64,000 nucleotides of DNA from Tanypteryx hageni (Eukaryota; Arthropoda; Insecta; Odonata; Petaluridae). Below are positions 52,837-64,000 of the stretch, in pieces. The notes beneath the pieces were generated by a model. It saw only the letters and a program-made list of their open reading frames with translations, did not search any database and was not told where the DNA came from. Location of the stretch: positions 62,370,057-62,434,056 of the forward strand of contig CM054120.1 in the NCBI GenBank assembly GCA_028673005.1, given 5' to 3'. The stretch's first letter is position 1; each line of letters begins with the position of its first letter. A program made the translations under genes and the position numbers.

Positions 52837-53716
52837 GATGTCATTGTGTCAGACAACACAACTTATTTTACATCCAAGCTGTTTGAAGAATTTTTTCTAA
52901 GGAAGGGTATCTCCCATGTGACCACAGCCCCATACCATCCATTGAGTAATGACCAGGCTGAATGGTATGTTCAGAGTGTAAAGGAAGGACTCAAGCAGTT
53001 AACAAAAGGAGACTGGCTGACTGGAGTTGCTAGATTTCTGTTTGCGCAACATTTCACCTCGAATGCTAGCATGGGCAAATCACACATGGAAATGCTGTTT
53101 GGCCACTACCTCAAAACTATTCTGGATGTTGGTGACCCAGGGAACAGATGCTCCTATTAGTCAGGAGTTCGACATCGGAGATACAGTGTGGCTAAGACGT
53201 TTTAGTCTGGCTGGTGATTGATGGTTGGCTGGTAAAATTTGCAGATGCCTGGGATATGACAATTATGAGGTGGTGAATGAAGACAACCTTACCACTGTCA
53301 TGCTGACTAGTAACAGGGATGGTTCATCATCCTGCCTCAGACGGTACCCCTACCAAGTGCCTGCTCGACCTGGCCAACATCCTCCAGCTATGAACCAAGT
53401 GCACCTCATCTGCCATTACCAGCAATTGAGCCTCCCTGCCCACATCTGCAGGCACCTCAGTCACTGCTTCCCGTCAACCCACACGCCGGTTGTACAGCTG
53501 GCCAGAAATAACTCGCCGATTGAGAATTCGCCAGTGCCTGAGCGAACTCGGCTCCCATCTGAGGTAACGGACCTGTCAGGTGGAACTCCAGATTTTTTCA
53601 GATTGCTGAGTCCTCCTCTGGCCCCCACCCCAGGTAGTCCTTTGGTTTGGCAATCCTGCTGCCCGAAAAGGGTGAGGAAGCAACCTAAGAAGCTGGAAGA
53701 TTATCTTTTGAATTAA
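52837..53716 (+). pseudogene. Gypsy integrase, second fragment and C-terminal tail
   Basis: CDVIVSDNTTYFTSKLFEEF carries the second catalytic Asp (SDN). TAPYHPLSNDQAEWYVQSVK carries the Glu. Then FTSNASMGKSHMEMLFGH, FDIGDTVWLRRF and, in another frame, a proline-rich tail ending KRVRKQPKKLEDYLLN, the usual ending of a Gypsy pol. Frameshifts near 53,150 and a stop near 53,220 break it. Confidence 0.85.
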
Positions 53717-53900
53717 TTCTTTTTCTTTGTTTTCAAATTGTTTGTGGTAAATTTTAAATTTAATTGTTTTTCTTACTTTTACATTTTGCTTTACTTCAGT
53801 TTTAACTTCTACTTCAATATTATGCTCAATATTTTATGCACCTAATTGTTCTACATTTTGTTTGTGTTTGTTTTTCTTTTTCTAAGATAGAGGGAAGGAG

Positions 53901-54110
53901 TGTTAGGTTGTTTGTTAATTGTGGCAACCCTGCCAAGCATGGTTAGCTGGGAGTCGGGGGGGGGGTTCCTGGGTTGATGGAATGGTTTCAAGTGTTGGCG
54001 CTCAGGTCTGGTCTGATGAATGCCAATTGATTGTGTTCTGTGTTTCTTCCCTGTTCAATAAATCAGTTATATATATCTACGTTATTACTTATTCACTCTG
54101 TCACCGAACA
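53901..54110 (+). repeat. Gypsy 3' LTR
   Basis: Starts TGTTAGG directly after the polypurine tract and ends CCGAACA (5'-TG...CA-3'). Contains AATAAA at 54,057-54,062. 210 bp. A 5' partner is not present in the window, so identity between LTRs cannot be used for dating. Confidence 0.8.
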
Positions 54111-54111
54111 T

Positions 54112-54596
54112 AATAGTTATATTTTTAGGCTCTATAAGTTCAATCTACCAAGGCAGCTGCGAGCTAACATAGTGCAATTACTGGATGCAGGACTTCCAGA
54201 GCCACCGAGAGCTCCAAACAGTACTTCCCAGAAACGATGCCAGCTATGCCCAAGAAGCAAAGATCAGAAGACAAAATTGATTTGCGAACGTTTCAAGTCT
54301 ATTTGTTTGGAACATACTGTTTTTTCATGTGTTGAGTGTAACAGTATTGACTAATGATATTTTTTGTGTTTAATGAAAATTATGTTCCTTTTAGTTATAT
54401 AATTTTTTATAAATAAATTAAGCATTTTCCCCATTGTTAATTATAAATTGTTGTTCATAAAGAAGCATTTTATCCTATAATAAGCAATTTGGTAAAATCT
54501 TTATTTTAAAGTAAAATTTAGGCTGGGGTGTCTAACACCCCACATTACTCCTAGAGTACCACTTTTACCACGTTACCCATCCAGGGTTAAATACTC
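54112..54596 (+). pseudogene. piggyBac transposase C-terminal remnant with 3' end
   Basis: LYKFNLPRQLRANIVQLLD, then KRCQLCPRSKDQKTKLICER and SICLEHTVFSCVEC, the C-terminal Cys/His zinc-binding region of PGBD4-like piggyBac transposases. The element ends ...catccaggg before TTAA (54,597-54,600). The N-terminal 500 or so residues are absent; the left edge directly abuts the Gypsy LTR. Confidence 0.85.
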
Positions 54597-54600
54597 CAAA

Positions 54601-57600
54601 ATTCAAGGTGCCTGAGAAAAATCTAGTTATAGCGATTACTTCAACAGAAAAGTAGTTTTTTGTGCCGAAAACACCACTCAAAGCACAATAAGTATACTCT
54701 ATATGTGAGCTTATCCGAAATCTTTTTTAAATATGTAAATGGAAATTTCTTTTCCTTAAGAAGTATATCAACACTCTTATAAAATAGTCAATAATTACTG
54801 TCACTTCCTTGCTTTTTTAACGGACATTAACTGCGACGATCGCTCTCGATTTTGCGTGAGCACGTTATTGACACCAAAATATTTGATATTATAAACTGGG
54901 TAGGTTATACATACAACTATATGTCAGAATACGTATGAATATATACTTAATTATAGCTAATGAGGATAGATTCTTACCTTACTCCTTATCAAAAAAAAAA
55001 TATCACTAAAGTCTATTGCATAATCGATTTGGTACTATCTCTTCGGATATGTTGGATTAAAAATGTTTGACAACTGGAAGGCAAAAACGATGCACAGATT
55101 AAGAAATGTCTGATATGTATTACCTGCTATCACTAATCTCCAACACTCTTTAGTGTCTTCATAACCAGTTCCTTATTCAGCTTTCGATTTATGTGGAAAT
55201 GGTATCATAGTAAAATGTAACGTTCCTTACCGTTCTAAATCACAACATGTCTGTTAAATTGTTGATTATGATAAATTACTATGCATATTACACAGTGCCT
55301 TTTACGCATTTTAATTTCGTATGTTTCTCATAATTTTCAATAAATTATTTTTGACGTTATTATCATCTTGTTGGTCCCGCCGAAAATCGATAAAATTTCA
55401 CAAACATCAAATGTGGCACGTCTGTGCATGTGGTTAACGCGGTGTTTTTGTTCGAGTATATTTTCGATTATCGCGCCTACATCCCTACATTTCGTTTTGA
55501 AATTCGTTCGTTATACGTTCACCGATTGCAAGGAATTCTTTTCCTCCACTGAGATGTAAATTTCACCGACTGGATTAATAGAATTTAAGGCTAGTTATTT
55601 TGTATTCATTAGGTACCTTGTTATTGAATCCCACTAATTGCAGATCTTGTGAATAATTTGCCGATAAATGTAATCCCTATTAATAGCTTCCGTCGTTGCA
55701 AAGGATAGTTTTGTCAAAGTTAATTCATTATACTGATATTTTTCTTGAATAAATACTATTCTTCCATTTAGGAACTTAAACTAAATGTATGCTCGCGCCT
55801 TTATAAGAAAATTTAAATAACGGAAATGTTAACCCATTGGCATATTGCTAAACTAGAAGATAACTCATTTAAGGGCATGTGATATTTACGAAAAATTTCA
55901 CTCCAGCTTTAGAAGGTGATTCAATTCGATGAAGCCTTGCAATAGAATGGTGTTATAATCTCCCAATCTACAGATAACCCCTATACATAGCCTGCATGCA
56001 ATGAATTATTTCACTAGTCACATTCTCCTTTAATGTCCTGTCAATTTAAGAAAAGACTAGGTCCAGATTGCCCATTATCTTATTAACAAAGGGATATACC
56101 CTAAGCTCACATTTTCTAAAGTCATTCAAATGTTTGCTTGATAAAGTTAAAAAATTCTTCTGTATAGTATATACTTTCGACAGTAAGAATCACAAGTTGT
56201 CTTTCAACCAAGATTTGTACTACTAGACAGTTTTTCTTGGCTTAATGAGGACTTCTCAATATGGATTTTTTGCTCAATATTTTTGGGTTAGGAGAACTAC
56301 ATATGTAGCATACAAAGTAGGTACCTAATGTGCTTTATGAAATTACTGAAACATTTTTGTACTTACACAGATGATACTTTAAATTGACTCTTATTCATCC
56401 TAAGATGTTCCAGATCAGAAATGCATCTCCACTTATGAAATATTTTATAATGGAATTTGAATTTCTCTTGGTTTTGCAATTTTCAAAAACACCTGAAGAA
56501 CTAATCAAGCATGCATATATGATTTTTTTTAATGATGAGTATCTTTCATTAAATACTTTTATTTAAAATAATTTTAAAAAGTCATTAAAATACCATCCCT
56601 GTTCATGTGTGTTTATAGTACAAATTGACAGTATTTTTCAATACTTTTTCTCACAAAACATTTTATCAATCTGAGAAAAAATAACTGCATGAAATAGGTA
56701 AATTAATAATTTTTATCTCCAAGTTCCTTAAAAAGAAAAATGATAAATTCAGGAATTACATAAACAGTGTCAGAAACTCTTGAATGCTCACAAGCAACGA
56801 TTATATAGGAGATTGCAAAGCAAAACATATGCAGTTGTGAGCATAAATTATTTTGCATTTGTCAAAAATTACAGATGAAGTGCTGTATGATGATAAAATC
56901 CATTGCACGATTTATTTCATTCACATGATTGACAATGTCTTGTATTACTTTTTTACTCAATATACAACTATTTTTTAATAAAATGATTTATAACTGTTAT
57001 TATATAGTTAACACAGTCAAATGAAAAATATTACAGTCACTGATTAGCTTTGTGGCACAAAAGCTTACATATCTCCATATCTTTAAAAAATTTGTTATAT
57101 ACAAATATATTGGGTATACAAATGAATGAAGCAAACAATGCACTTTTTATAATTTATAGTTCAGCGAACTTTAATCTATGAATGTAGTTCCTGTGTTAAT
57201 TAAGGAAACAACTAGTATGAATAAAATGATGAATAATTTTCCGATGACTTTTCTATTAATGATCAGATCAGACTTTTTATAACTAGACACTATTACTATT
57301 AACAACACATTTAGTGATTTGAGCCTAGGTTAACTGATATAAATCACAATCTGTAATGCACTGTCTTTAATAACATCAGTACTTTGTTGTATGGCGCTTG
57401 AGGAATATGTATTGTTCAATCCACTTTATACAAAGCAGACTGCTCTGCATGATGTTCCTGAAGAGATTTTATAACACAATCATAAAAATATAAAATAATA
57501 TTTTTGACACTGTTGAATTTGAATACGAACTTGCTGTTACATACAAATTTGAGAAGAGAGGTTAACAAAACCTTCACATTTAAGTACTACCTATTGTTTG

Positions 57601-58298
57601 GTTTATGGGCTAACTCAGCTTTTCAACTGAAAGAAAAATAAGAAAATAAAAATTAATTAATTTTGAAAATTGTAATGGTACACTAGTTTTTAAGCAGTTT
57701 TACTTACTATGGTAATTACAACTTTCATAAATAATTTTGATACTACTATCAACAGATTATTATATCCTATTTAAGAAATGGTTTCTCATTATCAAACTAA
57801 ACATATTTTAACAGTAGGTATTATATATTTTAAATATTTTCAAAGGATTTATCATATAAGTTAAAGTAATTATGTTTTTGTCAAAATAGACATCAATGTC
57901 CAGTTTTACATAGATAAAATTCATTTTTCATCTTTTGTTGGATCAGGCAGTTGCCTTGGGACTGCGCTCCATGGTGAGAAAAAAAGCCTCGTGTATTATT
58001 GCCCCACCTGAGTTAAAATTTTTTCATTGATATCTCACCAAGTGGAGGAAGAACATATTTACAAATTAAGAGTTTTTATTGTTAACAAGTACCATCACGC
58101 ATGATAATGGCCATTTTCTTAATTAGCATGGGTTTGAGTGAGAATCTCTGCCAAATAATGCTTAAGCTACTAGAAATGCAGTACATCTGTGTGTAAGCAA
58201 AAATACTCATAAATGATATAAATGCAGAGAATATGAATAGACAATTCCCTACTTTAGTTAACTTGAGGTCTTTCCTAGCTGATATCACCCATTACAAT
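54601..58298. other. Intergenic, no gene recognised
   Basis: AT-rich. The region 55,368-55,560 is slightly more CpG-rich, with an unassigned 63-codon frame. Nothing else identified. Confidence 0.45.
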
Positions 58299-58302
58299 TT
58301 AA

Positions 58303-59809
58303 CCCTGTACAGGTCGTGCGGTATCAGTGAGACGTCATCGAAATTTAATTCATTAGTGTAAGCGAACCTATAGTCCAAGGACATAGAAGCGCCATCTACC
58401 TTTAAAGAAATAATTTCTTCTTTCTCTTTTGTTCACTTGCAAGAAGAGTCACTTTTATCTTCACTCTTCTGGCAAATCTCAGACCTTTCCCGTCACAAAC
58501 AGTTAAATTATTTTACTCAACGTTTGTTGTTGTAATTTTTATTTTTCATGGACTTATGCTATAATTTTATTACTAGGTATTTGAAAAATGGATAAACGAA
58601 GAGTTTTAGACCTTGCTGTTGATAACGATGTGCAGTTATCGCATCAATGGCTTGATGATGGAAGTGAAGAGAATTCAGAGGGGGAAGAATTCAGTGACCA
58701 GGCAAGCCAAATAAGTATGGTATAAAAATATTTGCTCTGGTGGATGCTTGAATGTGCTATACTGCTAATCTTGAAATATACACTGGCAAACAGCCTAAAG
58801 GCCCACTTGAAATAAGCAATACACCCAGCGATGTCCAACGTCTCAGCTTCATCATTTCAAGGACAGGACGGAATATCATAACTGATAACTAGTTCAAAAG
58901 TGTAGCACTCGCAAATGATTTACTGAAAAATAAACTCACTCTTGTTGGAACAATCAGGAAACATAAACAGATTCCTGGATGTTTCATAGAAACAAGATCT
59001 CGAGAGGTAGGATCGAGTATGTTTGGCTTCCAGGATAACTGCACCCTAGTGCCTCGGCAGAAGGATGGCTAGCGCATCTGGCTCTCAATGCTAGGGTCGC
59101 GGGTTTGAGTCCTGCCTTGGTCATGGTTGTGTCGTCTATTGTTACTGTTATTCTTACTGTTTCCACTGTAAAATGGCCGCCAGTGCTGTATGTGGAATTA
59201 CTGAATAATAAATAAAAATAAATAAAAAATAGTTTCATACGTCCCAAAAAAGAATAAAAACGTATTGCTTATTTCGACGATGCATGATGGGAGTATAGAT
59301 TCTTCTACAGGAGACAAAAGAAAGCCAGACATGATTATATTTTACAATGCTACAAAATCAGGTGTTGATACTGTCAACCAACTTTGCAGCACTTACGATG
59401 TTGCAAGGAAAACGAACAGATGGCAGATGCTCGTGATGTACAGCATGCTGAATGTGGCTGGGATAAATTCCCAAATTATCTATCGTAGCAACAATGAAAC
59501 TGATTGCAATGTGAGATGTCATTTTTTTTTAATATTGGCCCGTGAACTGGCCAAAGACTACATATTTGTTCACAGTGCTCTACCTTACCAAAAACTCAAA
59601 TGGGATATTTAATGTCTTTTCCTGGAACCCTTGAACGTGCAACACCTGTAGAAGATAGTACTGCCCCAAAAAGGCAAAGGTGTTATAAATGTGGGCGATC
59701 GAAAAACAGATATACACAATATAAATGCAGAAACTGCAATAATTATATTTGCTTGCAGCATGCACAACAAATTTGTTCTGATTCCTATATTTGCTATATC
59801 AAAATTTGA
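58303..59809 (+). pseudogene. piggyBac (PGBD4-like) transposon, internally deleted and SINE-interrupted
   Basis: Preceded by TTAA (58,299-58,302), the left end is ccctgtacaggtcgtgcgg. From the ATG at 58,588: MDKRRVLDLAVDNDVQLSHQ and an acidic segment, then a deletion joins to GKPNKYGIKIFALVDA (58,700), ANLEIYTGKQPKGPLEISN, LANDLLKNKLTLVGTIRKHK and GCFIETRSREVGSSMFGFQD, followed by NCTLV. After a SINE: YVPKKNKNVLLISTMHD, KPDMIIFYNATKSGVDTVNQ, RKTNRWQMLVMYSMLNVAGI, and a zinc-binding tail RCYKCGRSKNRYTQYKCRNC (59,680-59,740). Several stops and shifts. The missing N-terminal part includes the first catalytic Asp region. The 3' end was not found. Confidence 0.92.
59052..59230 (+). repeat. tRNA-derived SINE inside the piggyBac element
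   Basis: Splits NCTLV from YVPKKNKN. Contains an A box-like tggctagcgca and a B box ggtttgagtcc about 35 bases apart, a body, and an aataaataaaaataaataaa tail. A short tagt duplication (about 59,048-59,051 and 59,229-59,232) flanks it. Confidence 0.85.
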
Positions 59810-61680
59810 TCATTTATTTTTTATGTTTGCTGCCTAATGTATTATATTAACACAATTGTTTTTCAACAAAATTTATTGTGATTTTAGGTGAAATAACTTT
59901 TATTTTGGATTAGGTACTAATCACTAGATACCTTAATATCATTTTAACATCGTAAAAATAAATTTATATATTTTCATGATATTATTTAGTTGCTATTATT
60001 AATGCACGACATTAATCACTATAAAATTATAATTATAAACCAAATAGAATAAGTATTCACGGAAGAAAACGATACAATCCAAATGGAGTCTGTGAGATGC
60101 CACATGACCGTTTCCATAACATATTGGTCGCGTGCATGCAACCTGTGCAGGATTGAATGTTTCTCTGTTAAGTAATTTTTAATTGCTGATGAATGCCTCA
60201 ATAACACTAGTAGGTGCTCCACAAGTTTACAAACGCATCTAATAAAAACATGTATGAGTGAAAGGGTGTGCAATTTTTGTACGAATAAAAAGTCTGTATG
60301 TTTTAATGGACAATTAATGAATAAAACCCTGTAAATTTGTTTTTACTGGATTTTTCTGGTTTTTAGAAAAACAAATATTGGACAGATTCTGCAAAATCAG
60401 TGAGGTCGATGAACCAGTCTAGATTTAACAAAGAGCTCGTGAGTACATAAAGAAACAGATGCATTTCAGTAACATCTTTAGAGGCACACAACTTTTTGAG
60501 CAGTAATGCAATAAAAGTGTTATTATTTGTTTTACGAATTTATATCTCAATTAATGTGCTGAAATCATAAAATTCCGATAGTAAGAAGCAGAAAACAATA
60601 TAATTTACATACCTTGACTGAGAAATCAATAACACCACTTAAATGCTATTATACACTTCAGCCATTGAAAGTGCATTATTGGCTATGTGTTACAAAAAGG
60701 AAACAACAGTGCTTATTCAGTAGATGATGTATTTTGGTAAGGTCATAACACTGTCATTAAGTTTTGCAACAAAAAGACAATTGTCATTTAATTTATAGAT
60801 GTGTGTTCAGATCTGATTTCCTTCAATTTTTCAATTTGATTTCAGAAGACAGTATATATTACATTAAATTTAAATATTAGCAATTCATCTTAATTCTAAG
60901 ATGTCTTACAATTACACCTGGTCTTTAGAGGCGGAACCAGGGAGGTTGTCATGCTGTTGATAGGATACTAAAATACAAATGCAAAAACAATCACACAGAT
61001 CCACATCTCTCTTCTGAGATGTTTTTACCATTTACTTGTTCAATTATAGCCTAAATAATTACTCAAAAAGACTTTCAAACTTTAAATTGCCATATATCAT
61101 AGTGTATAAGTCAACCTTGTTTATTTTGGCTTAAAAACGCATGTTTAGGCATATACTAGCTGTAAGTTGACATTCTTCTTTCTCGTTGCAAGTTAAAAAA
61201 ATACAATTTTCAGACAAAATCTAGGTTCCTTGCAAATCTTCGAATAAAATACAAATATAAACATCTTAGTTATGTTTGTTGGAAAATAAATGGGTAATCT
61301 CCAGTGTTCACAAGCCTGTGAAAAGGATACAGTATGAAGCTGGTTTTAAGTTAAAATCCATGGAATTTTCTAAAAAAATGTCCATTGACCAGCAATCCAC
61401 AATCCAATACATTGTGCATGCATCAGTAATGTATTTGACAAACTATTTCATCTACAGCCGAGTCCTGATTATTTGTGGAAATGATGGGGAGCAGTAGCAC
61501 AAAATTGAAAACAATAGATAATCCAAAAATAATCTGAATATAGCTGTAGCATGAAATTTCATACTCATATTTGAATATCAGCGAGTCCAACCTTTTCAGA
61601 GTTTACAATACTTCCAATGAACAAACAGAACACTGAACTGAAAAAAGTGAAAAATCTGCACATACAGTAGTGTAGGGAGA
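59810..61680. other. Intergenic, no gene recognised
   Basis: AT-rich. A segment atagtgtataagtcaacctt (about 61,098) resembles ctcggcttataagtcaaccg at about 62,706, in the same orientation. Confidence 0.4.
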
Positions 61681-61688
61681 AGTGGAAG

Positions 61689-61959
61689 CAGGGCAGGCCA
61701 AGTGGGGGGTGCAGCGGACGCAAGGCATCTGGACCCCCGATTTTTATGGGCCCCCAAATGTTGGGTATAAATAATATATTTACATCTTTAAACAAATTTT
61801 TGCTTTTTTATTAAATTAATTATCATTATAGTTACTTTATAAGTATATGTTCTCTCTAAGCTGTAACATTGATGTGTACAAAATGGCAGGTTTTTTGACA
61901 TAGGGGGGCTCCAAAAACTTGCTTGCATCCGGGCCCCCGAAAGTACTTGGCCGGCCATG
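61689..61959. mobile_element. hAT-type MITE
   Basis: Ends cagggcaggccaagt and acttggccggccatg (inverted, mismatched). Flanks agtggaag (61,681-61,688) and ggtggaag (61,960-61,967) match at 7 of 8. The interior (ggcatctggacccccgattt, gcatccgggcccccgaaag) resembles a family in which gggcccc is subterminal, as in 25,078-25,364. Confidence 0.75.
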
Positions 61960-61967
61960 GGTGGAAG

Positions 61968-63712
61968 TAAATAAATCACAGAGCATAACTTTGAAGAACT
62001 ACCATCTTGGAGTTTATGTATTATATCAACTTTATCTTTAATTTTCTACCCCAAATACTTATATTTCTCTGCCATTCTCGCAATTATGAGGTACAATAAA
62101 TTGCGAACATCTATAGTGAGGTAATCTGAGAGCATAGCACTATCAGTCCTAAGTGCTGAATATACACTGCGAAATTTTAAATAGGGGACTTCCCTGACAC
62201 AACACATGCAAACTTTAGGTTGCCAATTTGCATGGTGTAGATCAGAAAATTGAAGATAAATTATTGCTATTTCAACATTGCCTGAGAGTGACAAATATAT
62301 CGACAAATGCTTTATTTGATAAGATGACTTTTTGAATTCAGATAAGCTGTGGATACAAATGTATTTTGCTTGCAAATTATATCAGAATGCTAAATGCACA
62401 TTTTTTTCCTTCCAAATATCTCATGATTTCGTTTTTTTTAAGGATAAAAGAACTTCTGAAGATTGCCGTAGACAAGCTGCATGTAGATAAATAGGCATCA
62501 CCTGCATCAAAATAGATCATTTGAATTTATGGTTATTTATTGGGCATATAAATTGATTATTTTAAATCTTAAAAGATAAATGTGATAAATAAATTGTAAA
62601 CATGAAAACAGCTGATTCAATTAAATGATAATCTGTGCTGGAGAATTAGTGATATTCAAGTATTATTCTATCAATTGCCTGGAATTCAAGATCTGCATTT
62701 TTATACTCGGCTTATAAGTCAACCGGTGATGGAACTAGGCTTATTATGTATTATTATTAGTAATTAGTAACTATAGACATAGCCAAGGCCTTTGAGAATT
62801 GCAAATTCAATAATGTAGACAAGCCCATGATAATGGATCTAATATGTGAGGACAAAAATATTTTACAAAAGAGAGTTATCGACTTAAATTCCTGTGAATT
62901 TTTCATTACATATGCAACCCATAGCTTCAATGTGGCAGTGAATGATGCTGCTGAAGTATCACTAAAGTTTCACTCAGACAAGCTGTAGATGCAAGAATCA
63001 TCTGAATACACTAACTAAAATAAATGCTTAGCATTAAATGGCTCTAAATGCTTTTGGATAGGATTAAATAAAAACATTTCTTCTCATAGTGGAAAACAAT
63101 ATAACATTTTGAAACTTAGTGAGAGATGATTTATTTAGTTATTAATGCAACACATTAGAATTCACCTCTCACCTTAAACAAGTGACCCCAGTAAGTAGAT
63201 AAATGAAGGATCATAAAAAACAACATTATTTTAACATTTCCTGGTTATTTCTCAAGCTGTTGCCCAAGTTACGGAATCCCCTGATAGCCATTTTACTCCC
63301 AGAGGTGTCACACTAGTCCTAAAGAAAATGTACCAATTTGTAAAACAGAGTTACACAATAGCACAACATAAACATAATGCTAAAAGCGTTATCTTGCACA
63401 GCTTCAAATGCAGCAACTTTAACAGCTGAGTATATCGAATATTACAGCATTATAAGTAGGAATTCATATTTTATTAAAATATTATGTACACCACTATAAA
63501 ATGTAAATTGATAGTAAAATGTATTATTTTTTTAAATATAACAAATAAGACAAAATATTATTGATATAATGCACAATGGATCATGATATCCATACAATGC
63601 ATGGCTGCTACTATTGATGGTCACAGCCAAGTCCTCTTTTTCCAGTGAAACAATGTATTTTGTAAAAAGGCCATTTAATTGGTCAAATATGAAATAGTTT
63701 CATTCTAGAGCA
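61968..63712. other. Intergenic, no gene recognised
   Basis: AT-rich, no open frame with recognisable domains. Confidence 0.4.
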
Positions 63713-63713
63713 G

Positions 63714-64000
63714 GGATGGCAAACCTATAGGACTATATCCAAAGCAACAAATGCATAGTGTTTTGCATATAGGGCAAAATACAGCATTTAGTAATGTACC
63801 CTACTTTATTTAAACACTAAAAATTAAGAAATGAATAAATGAAATTACTTTAGCTTAAAAAGATTTTTAAGAAGAAAATTTTAAGAATATGAGCAAACAA
63901 GAGCTCAAAAATAGTTTTTAGTTGTAATTTATATACATAGCGTATTAGTTTAAAATGATGTATTAGATTTTGATACTTTTCTAGACAAATCAAAAAAGAA
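63714..64000. mobile_element. Possible hAT MITE left end, running off the window
   Basis: cagggatggcaaacctatag at 63,714 matches the left end of the 2,550-2,997 MITE (cagggatggtaaacctatg). The right end is not within the window. Confidence 0.45.

Larger units (their letters stand above)
49926..54110 (+). mobile_element. Gypsy-type LTR retrotransposon 3' remnant
   Basis: Comprises the integrase core, an integrase tail, a polypurine tract (agggaaggag, 53,891-53,900) and a 3' LTR (53,901-54,110). It begins abruptly inside integrase at WSRIYIDLMGPF, so gag, protease, reverse transcriptase and the 5' LTR are missing. It is interrupted by the hAT transposon at 50,088-52,828. Confidence 0.85.

Noticed and set aside
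59265..59612. Independent host gene derived from piggyBac
   Set aside because: It is continuous with upstream transposase fragments and a TTAA-flanked left end; stops and a SINE insertion show decay rather than domestication.
1..64000. CRISPR array, bacterial operon or phage-like system
   Set aside because: No regularly spaced repeats, no dense gene clusters; introns and eukaryotic transposons throughout.

Overview
The window is nuclear DNA from an animal, most likely an arthropod and probably an insect. It is AT-rich, has long non-coding stretches, GT-AG introns, several DNA transposon superfamilies (hAT, piggyBac, pogo/Tigger, a Tc5/CENP-B-like family), a Gypsy-type LTR retroelement, LINE fragments and tRNA-derived repeats. 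No bacterial-type operon, CRISPR array or cellular rRNA is seen. The arthropod assignment is an inference from element content and gene structure.

One cellular gene is well supported: a fatty-acid amide hydrolase 2 (FAAH2-like) amidase on the + strand. It has ten coding exons from 18,697 to 48,272 and about 29.6 kb of genomic span. The exons join in compatible phases into a 526-residue protein, close to the usual FAAH2 length. It carries the complete Ser-Ser-Lys catalytic triad of the amidase signature family (Lys128, Ser203, Ser227 in my numbering). The first exon, with the membrane-anchor segment, lies 17.4 kb upstream of exon 2.

Layout: 1-18,000 is intergenic, with hAT-type MITEs (146-458, 1,999-2,284, 2,550-2,997, 6,335-6,750, 12,174-12,451), AT microsatellites, a decayed LINE endonuclease fragment (about 7,760-8,165, minus) and SINE-like copies. 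18,640-18,880 is the FAAH2 first exon with a GC-rich upstream region. Intron 1 (18,880-36,292) holds hAT MITEs with precise 8-bp target duplications, TTAA-flanked piggyBac-type MITEs, a tRNA-Gly-like inverted-repeat cluster (30,310-31,080), a decayed Tigger transposon with a nested piggyBac-type MITE (31,931-33,320), and a 5'-truncated LINE split by a hAT MITE (33,745-34,830). Intron 6 holds a 3.35-kb Tc5-like element with about 634-bp terminal inverted repeats. 49,926-54,110 is a Gypsy 3' remnant (integrase to 3' LTR) split by a 2,741-bp hAT transposon with perfect 15-bp TIRs and a perfect 8-bp target duplication. It is followed by two piggyBac remnants (54,112-54,596; 58,303-59,809), the second interrupted by a tRNA-derived SINE. 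The rest, to 64,000, is AT-rich sequence without a recognisable gene.

I found no coherent novel multigene system. The notable content is nested transposon archaeology and a few unusual repeat structures: tRNA-like sequence within a foldback, very long TIRs on a Tc5-like element, and an unexplained conserved-looking ORF pair near 28,600-29,090. All homology statements come from reading translations by eye; no database search was run.
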